Source of the DNA: Pisolithus tinctorius | Taxonomy: Eukaryota > Basidiomycota > Agaricomycetes > Boletales > Pisolithaceae | Assembly: GCA_024663395.1 (NCBI GenBank) | Contig: JANFAH010000091.1 | Coordinates: 107,489-171,488, forward strand | Direction: 5' to 3' | DNA length: 64,000 nt | Part shown: one piece after another, positions 55,782-64,000 of the stretch | How the letters are laid out: every line of letters begins with the position of its first letter | How positions within the stretch are numbered: the stretch's first letter is position 1 | The notes under the pieces: model-generated | What the model was told of the DNA's origin: nothing | What the model saw: the letters and a program-made list of their open reading frames with translations, nothing else | The model's database searches: none | Position numbers and translations under genes: made by a program

Positions 55782-57115
55782 TTGCCCTGACCATCATGTT
55801 TACCACGATGCTCCATATATCTCTGACTACTACCCCAGCCCAGCCCACAGCACAGCAATGGGTCGACAGAGGTAGCACTGCACAGTATGAGGATGAATTT
55901 CCTGAGGATTACTTAGATTATTAGTCTCCTCAGTATTTTCTTTTGAAATACATGTTTATTTTTCTGTGATAGGGTGAGCAGTGAGTGAATCAAATCTCAG
56001 TTCTCTGTCATTTTGAATGCAAGAGCATTTGTGTCTGCTTGATTGTTATTTTGTTACCCCCTGTGGCCACACTGCCATAGCACTGCTCACTTGATCTACC
56101 AATGAATTTTCTACTGATTGACATTCTACAGGGAAGATGCATATACTCAAAATACTGTACTCTTGTTTGAAGAGTTTGAGGTGCAGAGAGTTGGGTCAGA
56201 GAACATTTGAGGTGAAGTTTGGAAGTCACACCTACAGATAAAGGAGCCTCCAGCAATGAGGGATATGGCGACATTAAGCAAGTGTTGATGTGGTGATCAC
56301 TGACTGACAACTCTCCTAGTGTCAACTGTGTCTGATGGCCAGGGGCTCTGGTGAGTTCTGCTGCCTGGTTGCCTGTGTACCTTATCCATATTTTATCACT
56401 GTGATCAATTGTTTTTTCCCTGGTGAGTTGAGGGAACTGAGTGGAATTCAAATGGAATTGACATGACTATCTTGAAATAATGGGTAGATGGCCTGAATCT
56501 TAAGGGGACTAAAAGCACTCAAAACTCAATTTCTTTCATGTTTGACAGATGGGGTGTGTTTCCACATGGTGAGGGAGGTGGCAAGGTTGGAAAGCAAGGA
56601 TTGAAAGTGGTGTCAAGGCAAGGTTAGCAGTACCTCAGACTAAAGGGACTTGGGGGCAACATCTTTTGCTTACTAATCAGGTGTTGTTATCATCATCAGG
56701 ATACTACAGTTCTATGTTACATGCAAGCACTGTAGAGCTGCAGAGGGTGACTTCTGAATTTATTTTGGTCTTGTCTGGGTTCTCTCATTGACTTTGCCCC
56801 ATAAACATTGTTGTTTCAATGCTTTTTCTAAGAGCCTATTTTTGTGTTGAGAATTAATCTACCTGCATTGCTACTAAAACAGGTCTATCTTTTATCAGGT
56901 CCACCATGCTGTTATCATTTGCAGTTGCACAATTTGCCCCCATTTAATCTGCTACAATGGCCCTTCACTGTGCTCTGTGAGTTAGTATAAAAAGGAGATA
57001 ATGTTACCCATGCAATAAGTCAATACAGACCCGCATGGTGGATCTGTCTGTCTTGAAGCTGCCACAAATTGATTTGAGAGCATTTTGGTGTTCTGACATA
57101 TAGTACATAGTCATC
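55782..57115. other. Gene-poor stretch
   Basis: No conserved protein, repeat boundary or RNA gene recognised. CG is almost absent, as in neighbouring old repeats. Confidence 0.4.
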
Positions 57116-57600
57116 CTACTGGCCTCTATGGAGAGGGGTGAAATCTCCAACTGGCCTCCAGGGGGGGGAGTGGGATGTCCCATAGTAGCCTCTGAAGCTA
57201 TCATGGGACATCCCAATGGCCTCCAGAGAGGGGGATGGGATGTCCCACAGTAGCCTCTGAAGTTATCATGGACATCCCATTGTCCTATGGAGAGGGGGCT
57301 GGGATGTCCCACAGTAGCTTCTGAAGCTATCATGGGACATCCCACTGGACTCCAGAGTGGGGAGTGAGATGTCCCACAGTAGCCTCTGAAGCTATCATGG
57401 GACATCCCACTGTCTATGGAAAGGGGGCTGGGATGTCCCACAGTAGCCTCTGAAGTTATCATGGGACATCCCACTGGCCTCCAGAGAGGGGGGTGGGATA
57501 TCCCACAGTAGCCTCCAAAGCTATCATGGGACCTCCCACTGGCCTCCAAAAATGGGGGGTGGATCCCATCATTGCCTCTTGGTTGTTCTACATAGATGAC
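57116..57600. repeat. Minisatellite of about 58-62 bp units
   Basis: Repeated units with core gggatgtcccacagtagcct, then ctgaagctatcatgggacatcccact. Each unit carries the inverted pair gggatgtccc / gggacatccc, so it can fold. The 202-codon minus frame here is a product of the repeat. Confidence 0.85.
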
Positions 57601-57613
57601 CTTGATGAACATG

Positions 57614-57690
57614 TGACTAAAGGTGGGATTGAACCAGCAGTCTCCTAGGTGTCAACCTTGGTCAAATTACTGAGCTATATGGTTTGTGTA
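57614..57690 (-). ncRNA. Degraded tRNA-like sequence (Val-like), possible SINE head
   Basis: The minus strand has an A-box-like TAGCTCAGTAATTTG, an anticodon-loop-like TTGACAC (would read GAC, valine) and a B-box-like GGTTCAATCCC, in tRNA order and spacing. The acceptor stem does not pair and the anticodon stem is mismatched, so it is not a working tRNA. It lies directly upstream, in minus orientation, of the minisatellite, consistent with a tRNA-derived element. Confidence 0.45.
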
Positions 57691-59389
57691 CTAATGTCAG
57701 TTGCTTGGGGTTAGATCAGCACTTTGGGAATAATTATCCATGAAGAGTAATACACAGAATGCACCATCTCCAACAGACCTCAGTGGTCTTTAGCAACACA
57801 AGTCCACCCTTCCTTTGAGAATCAACAAAAGTTCAGTTTTCTGCCCATCCTGGCTGGATTGGTATTTGAAGCACATGGCAGTCCACTGGAAGGCCTTACA
57901 GCCCAGGGTAATAATGGGACATTGGGCCCCACAGCAATCAGATTACATAACCCCTTTGGACAGTGGGGTTCTCACATGCTTGTGCCCCTCAATAGTGTCA
58001 TGTATTGTGCTACAATCTATTCCTTGGCTGGGAAGGTCTTCCACTCATCCTCATTGAATGCATTTAGTATGATCTTATTAATGTGTACTCCTTCTATAAG
58101 CAATGGAACTTACTCATGGGACAGTGATGAATCCATTAAAATTTATCACAGTGATGCAAGGCTCACTTCCATAAGTATTGTATGATTCTGGAGATGACAC
58201 CTCACAATCACACTGACTTCCCACTTCAAATCTGTGCATAATAAGTGTACCAGATGGTTTTGGAAAGTCAGTGGTGGCCACATAAATAGCCCCCTACTTT
58301 GACAGGTATTCTCATCATCCTGGATGATTGTGACAATTATGGTTTCTTGGTCAGAAGTGGGATTTCAGTGTGAATATGAGCTGAACTTTTGCAGCTGAGG
58401 ACCTCTGACACCTAAGGCAGCCATGAGACAGCCCAAAATATATTACCAAAGCACTGGATTATGGGACATCCCAGGTCCTGCACACTGCAAATAGCCCTGG
58501 GACATGGCCAGATGTCCCTGGGATGACCTGGTCTGAGTGGCTTTTAGCTTGGATGATTTGTAGAAAAACTTCAGCCTAAATGCTTACAAAAATTGGTTAC
58601 CTGAAGTGTGTGCAAGATCATAAATCATCCACTAACCAATGTTTGGCCTGAACCCAGTCTTTCCTTACCTGAACATCTTTTCCTTTCCATCTCACTTGAC
58701 TTCCCATCAGCAAAGAGTGTGTATTGACTATGTGTTCCACAGTTCCACTGGCCCACAGTTTGACTACATGTCTACCAGGTCAAATTCATCATGCCTGTGA
58801 CTAGGTCATCTGCTGTTACTTTCAAAGTTGGTCCCCCAGTTGGTGCCTGAAGATCAAAGAGAGTCAATCCTATTGTCACTTCACCCACCAAAGCCCAACC
58901 TTTACATGGTGCAAAGGCCCATCACTGGGTAGTCAAACATGAGTACATACCTACTTCCTGTGTCTTGTGTAATACTGTCTCAACTCTTTCCATCAGCACA
59001 AGGTGGAAATCAGGATATGATTTCTGAAACACACAAGCCAAGGTCAGGGGATGGTGAGGAGTGCCTGGTGTGTAGCACTACCTTTTTTTTTTCTGCTTAC
59101 TGACCACTGTTTTCAGAACAGCAAATCCAGCTCTGTAGCTCAATGTCCCCCTCTCCAGCTGTGCTCAAGTTGCAGTTCTTCACAAGGGTTGACAGAGAAA
59201 GAATGTGAGGATCAGTACCTTGACTCCTTCCAGATGAAACAGGTTACACTCCAGAACAGAATGAAGCTTGACTGCACTGTTGCCCTTGAGCAGCTATGAT
59301 TGGGCATCATTTCTATGGAAGATATATGTAGTTACTGAGCAGGGTCATGAAAAGTGTAAGTGTGTGATCTATGTGTGTAGCTGTATTCC
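57691..59389. other. Gene-poor stretch
   Basis: Short open frames only (for example 57859-58185 and 59051-59299), with no motif I recognise. Some may be exons of the decayed gene that follows. Confidence 0.35.
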
Positions 59390-61317
59390 TTCTCAAGGTC
59401 ACCACCAGCTGTTACCCCCCATGACAGTGAAGAGGATGAACAAGCTATTGAGAGTATGGTGCAAGCTGAAGGTGATCTGGTCTCAGAGAACCTGGTGGAG
59501 CATGATGGTCACCAAGCTGTTGAAAATATGATGGGCTCTGTTTGTCATGATGATGTTGAGCATGAAAGTGCATCAGGTTTGTTTATTTGATTAAACTGCA
59601 TTATTCACATAATTTACATGTGTCATTGAATAGACAGTGACTGGTCAGCTGACCAGAGGTGTGACCTTAAATGCAAACAAACCATGAGAGAAATCTGTGC
59701 TGGCAATTATGATACTGATAACCATCCTTCCACTCCCCCTCTCCATTCTCCATCCTCATCAGAAGAAGAAGATGGAGCTGCTGATACCAAAGGCAATACT
59801 GACAGCTCTGTGACCAGGAGGCATAGGGAAGCCAAAGGGAAATCTTGTTCCCTAGCCAACACATCCTCTGAAGATGAGGATGGACCTAGTGACACTGGAG
59901 ACCTCCCCAATGGCTTGGAGATGACTGGGATGCATGGGAAACCCAAAGGACAACATCATGCCTTCTGCAAGGTAGTAGTCACACCCTCCACACCTACCCT
60001 AGCCAGTGACCTTAGTCAATACAAAGATGCATCCAGTGCAGAAGCAGGCTTACTGCACTTCAAACCAGGGTGGCTTCCCTTGGAAGCCATATGAAAGGCA
60101 CAGGCACTTGGCATGCACACCACTCAAGAAGACCAGGCAATTGCAGATGAGTATGGCAAGACTCTTGGGTCAATCATGGCTGCTGCTGGTCTTACCACAA
60201 AGGCAACTTGTGCTGAATCTGTGTGGAACATGCATCAGGCTCAGTATGCACATACCAATCCAAAAGCATCTGCAGGTCAGTACATCCTAACTTGTTTCAG
60301 TTTTGACCCCACATTGATTCAATCACAGAGGAAACCAAAGACTACTATAGGCATCACACCAAGCACTATGAGGACCATAAAGATGAGGAAGAACATCCTC
60401 AACTGTGGGCTGGGATCCAGAGGTATTGGAGTGAGTGTGTCAGTGGGTCCAAAGACATCAGTTCCAAGGTGATGGTGGGCTGCATAATGGCTTGCTGTGA
60501 CTCCTTTACACAAGGGGTGGGTAATACCATTGTGATTGTTTGCTTCTTGAATAACCTCTTGTACAGGCACAAACTTGGTGCAATGTGGAGGGCATATGTG
60601 TCTTCAGATGTGTAATTTATAGTGGGAGCAATGAAGCTGCATGCCAATCCCAAGGAATTTTTGCTGGATCCTCCCTTCTCATGCAGCTTGCAAGTGAGAG
60701 GCAGACTGATGTAACACAATTATTAGAATACCTGTCCACAATTATCAAGTATGTATAACATATGCCATGTACAATTGCCCACTGACTTTTCTTTAGGTAT
60801 AAAATCCTTAACTCTGCTGCTTCAGTGCCTCTTCCTGACTTTAATGTGCTGTCACAGCCCCATTATGACCATGCACTGGCATTAAAACCTCAAGAATACA
60901 GGCATGATCGCAATCAGTGAGTTTTACCTACAACCATACTCCATAAATTCCATATGTCAATAAATCTATTTGATTCATATTCATCCTCTGAAGTGCTGCC
61001 ACAGAAGAGAATGGTATCACATGAGGCCAGAGAAATGTTTCTTGGAAGTCATTGCTTGATCTGCTGTATGTTCACCAGTATACCATCACTGATTGGCCTG
61101 CTGGAGTCCCTGCTGTTGGTCCAGATTTCAATGTCAAATGCTCAATGCTGATGAACTTTGTGCTCTGACTGTTCCTTTGCTGAAAGAGTCAATGGGTGCA
61201 GATTACCATGCTGAGGCTCCACTAGATGATGATGAAGACCAAGCTGAATACCTTGTCCCTTTGCCAAATTCATCATTTTACCTCAAGAAGTGGACTGATG
61301 GTGAGTTGTTGACATGA
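59390..61317 (+). pseudogene. Decayed spliced gene, unknown family
   Basis: An acidic exon (DSEEDEQAIESMVQAEGD, about 59420-59578) ends at an intron with GTTTGT..ATAG (about 59576-59633). The next exon, DWSADQRCDLKCKQTMRE, opens a Ser/Glu-rich region (SSEEEDGAADTKG). After a break near 60094 come MHTTQEDQAIADEYG and SVWNMHQAQYAH. An intron near 60275 then leads to TEETKDYYRHHTKHYEDHK and WAGIQRYWSECV. A later piece (about 61090-61300) reads LNADELCALTVPLLKESMG and SSFYLKKWTDG. I recall similar proteins in multi-copy Agaricomycete repeats, but no function. The broken frames and near absence of CG mark it as a relic. Confidence 0.45.
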
Positions 61318-63084
61318 AATGGTTGCCCTCACTGACATGAATAATCCAGATCAGATTGAGCTATTTTGCCACAGTGATGCAAGGATGTGTGACATCCCAC
61401 TTGTGGTGAACACATTGAACCAGCACCTCTGTGTTCTTTCTGATTCAGATGCATTCATTAAGGCCCTCCCTAAAGGTGACAAGTTTAAGGAGAGAAGTGC
61501 CCCTTCATCTTTCCCTGACAACCTGTGTGAGGACAAGTGCCATCCAACAGACATCACCCCTTGCCAGCAGCATCCAACACCCACCATATGACTGTGCCTT
61601 CTTTATCCCAGCTTATAGATCACCCCAGCCACCTATGCAGTGCAATGTGTCTCCCTCAACATCCCACCACACCTGACAACAGCAATCACCATCCCACACA
61701 CATCACCCCTCTCCTGCAGGATCACACCACCTGAGGCAAGGGCAATTGCCATCCTATGGACATTGTTCCACTCAGCCAGCATCCCACCACTTCCCTCTCC
61801 CTCCTTCATCCCCTGTTGAGGAGTCTCCACGGTCATCTCCACAAGGTCCATCATTGCATGGTGATCATCACACATATCTTGCTCCAGCAGCTGCATATCA
61901 TCATCACCCCCCTTCTGATAACTACTCTCTGACCCTATGTCCTCACCACCACCCTTGGCATGAGTCACACAAGCACTATAGAGGATATCAGGAAAATGAG
62001 AGTGATCATGGTGGTCCTTCACAACAGGGAAGAACTCACTGAAGGTATGTTGCTGGGTAGCCTACATGTACAATGAGACTAACATGCACAGTGTGGTTGA
62101 ATACATTTATCAAAGCCCTCCCCACAAGAGACATTGTTGTCATGACTCTGATGACTCTGATGGACGTTCCTATCACACCCATGATTGATGTGCCCACTAC
62201 TAGGCATGTTTTCATTTCCATCAATCACTTGCTACTGGCTCATGTACACACCAGTTCAACATGTTTGCATTGTTAGCATGTAACTATGGTACCCTGTGGC
62301 TGTGTCATTTTCCCCCTGCATATCCTTCCTTTGTGTAATGTCTGCCATCATTCATTTCATCCATTATCCACCATGGTCTTTTTGTTACCATTGTAACTAC
62401 AATACCCTTACAAGACCATTCATTTTCTCTTCACACCTATGCATATTCAACCTGATAGCATACCCTATCATAAATACAGATTGGATTTAGGTGCAAACTG
62501 CTATGTGTGAGATGGAAATGTGAAATCCATGGAACCAGACATCCACTAGAGCTATCATGTCCATCTGAAGGGTATGGGGCTCTGCCCTAGGCTTCAGGGG
62601 GAAGAGTTCTCAGTAGCTAACAACATAGACATGCCACTGTTAATAGTACAGACTGGTGTTCTGCAAGATGAATGCTACTGCTACATGTCATTACTTAGGG
62701 TGATTGCTGATGATTGTGCCTTAAGACCACATCATACACACACTTACTCACTTAGTGCCAGTGACACTTCCATTGCCAAGGCATTGGGGAATTCTCCAAG
62801 CACATTGGGAATAAACACCAGATGAAACACATCTTCCAGTTGAAGCTAGAGTAATTTCTTGAATCTATTGTGCCATTCTGGATATCAAAAACCAGAAAGG
62901 GAGGACATAGCACTTGTTGTCACATGGCACATTTGGGTTGAAATGGAAGTTGGCACAAGAGAAAACAATTGAGAGGAAGAGGGAGTTACAGCATCTGACC
63001 AATGGCACAAATAACACAAAGATACATCAATGTCTATCCCCTGGACATAACAGAGCCAGTAGGAGAATCACATGATTGCCTGGG
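61318..63084. other. Relic downstream region without a clear gene
   Basis: The frame 61319-61591 (ALTDMNNPDQIELFCHSD, then DAFIKALPKGDKF) may be the last exon of the preceding relic. 61590-62040 is Pro/His/Ser-rich in all frames. From 62040 to 63070 I see nothing. Confidence 0.35.
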
Positions 63085-63750
63085 AAATCCCAGCAGTGCT
63101 TGGAGAATCCCCTAAGTTGGTTAGAGAATCCCCAGGACATAACATGGAGAATCCCCAGCAGTGCTTGGAGAATCCCCAGAGTGGGTGGGAGAATCCCCAG
63201 AGTGGGTTGGAGAATCCCCAGCAGTGCTGGGAGAATCCCCAGATTGGGTGGGAGAATCCCCAGCATTGCCTGGAGAATCCCCAGAATGGTTGGAGAATCC
63301 CAGCATGGCCAGGAGAATCTCAGAGTGGGTTGGAGAATCCCCAGTATTGCCTGGAGAATCCCCAGACTGGGTTGGAGAATCCCCAGCAGTGCTTGGAGAA
63401 TCCCCAGAGTGGGTTGGAGAATCCCCAGCAGAGCTTGGGGAATCCCCAGAGTCAGTTGGAGAATCCCCAGCATTGCCTGGAGATCCCCAGAGTGGGTTGG
63501 AGAACCCCCAGTATTGCCTGGAGAATCCCCAGCAGTGCTTGGAGAATCCCCAGATTGGGTGGGAGAATCCCCAGAGTGGGAGGGAGAATCCCCAGCAGTG
63601 CTTGGAGAATCCCCAGAGTGGGTTGGAGAATCCCAGCAGTGCTTGGAGAATCCCCAGAGTCAGTTGGAGAATCCCCAGGTCATAGCTTGGAGAATCCCCA
63701 GAGTCAGTTGGAGAATCCTCAGCAGCACTTGGAGAATCCCCAGAGTGGGT
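63085..63750. repeat. 21-bp minisatellite, right end
   Basis: About thirty units of ttggagaatccccagagtgg type, alternating gagtggg and cagtgc variants, period 21 bp. Long open frames on both strands arise from the period. No inverted partner is in view. Confidence 0.88.
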
Positions 63751-63751
63751 G

Positions 63752-64000
63752 TGTTATGATACATACTCTTTTCCTTTCTTTCTTTCCTTCTTCATCTTAT
63801 CTAATCTTTGATCTGATCTTATCATGAGGACTCAACCCAGGCTCCGGCCTAGACCTCGCCTCACCTTTACTGCACCTTCCCCTTCTAGTATGTTCCACTC
63901 CACTATGATATCATCATGACATCACTATGATGTCACGGACCTCGTGTATGCCTCACCATTACCTCATGTACCTTAGTATAAGTACCCTTGCTCAATCACC
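63752..64000 (+). mobile_element. Start of a probable LTR, cut by the window edge
   Basis: Begins TGTTATGATACATAC directly after the minisatellite, then a pyrimidine tract and, near 63974, TATA-like tagtataagtaccc. CG sites are present, unlike the sequence to the left. The family cannot be fixed without the other end. Confidence 0.45.

Noticed and set aside
57004..57612. 202-codon minus-strand ORF
   Set aside because: Made of the 58-62 bp minisatellite; its peptide repeat only follows the DNA unit.
63072..63827. Long repeat-peptide ORFs (251, 227 and 174 aa) of ENPQSGW type
   Set aside because: The 21-bp period keeps every frame open on both strands; several overlapping long frames over the same units show it is a minisatellite, not a protein.

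Overview
The window is transposon-dense fungal DNA, almost certainly from a basidiomycete and most likely an Agaricomycete. Four things point there: short GT..AG introns (47-85 nt), chromodomain Ty3/gypsy elements, a fungal PIF/Harbinger element with its Myb/SANT partner gene, and a Tnp2-type transposase with a convergent partner gene. I see no gene I would call ordinary host housekeeping. Nearly everything is mobile elements inserted into one another, many of them eroded at CpG sites (CG changed to TG or CA). No rRNA, CRISPR or intact tRNA was seen; one degraded tRNA-like sequence is present.

Layout. 1-533: eroded gypsy integrase fragment. 1181-4165: inverted pair of a repeat carrying an orphan ORF around one LTR (family LTR5). 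4200-5310: decayed coiled-coil gene. 6288-7021: solo LTR (family LTR1). 7027-8046: gypsy gag fragment. About 8150-33130: a Tnp2-like DNA transposon with a plus-strand partner gene (8362-10540), a minus-strand transposase (10769-14954) and a third minus-strand gene. The third gene is split into three pieces by two insertions, a 7.2-kb LTR element with Gag but no visible Pol (15458-22640, TSD CCGC) and a 9.6-kb palindromic element (22789-32350, TSD CAGGG). An apparently intact PIF/Harbinger transposon (26518-29553, TSD TTA) sits inside the palindrome.

33353-46305: solo LTRs and an old plus-strand chromovirus whose integrase was interrupted by a complete minus-strand chromovirus (34916-43472, TSD CCTGA). 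The younger chromovirus carries a plus-strand coiled-coil/Cys-cluster ORF between pol and its 3' LTR, and a solo LTR (family LTR2, TSD TTCAG) inside its chromodomain. 46523-55781: LTR fragments, two inverted LTR5 copies with the same orphan ORF, an eroded gypsy gag-pol, a fragment of the palindromic element and a gag-like ORF. 55782-64000: minisatellites, a tRNA-like sequence, a decayed spliced gene and the start of another probable LTR.

Nesting gives relative ages. The Harbinger element, the complete chromovirus and the Gag-only element keep many CG dinucleotides, while much surrounding DNA has lost them. This fits methylated-CpG deamination or a RIP-like process acting on older copies. The Harbinger element is the only mobile unit here that still looks fully functional.
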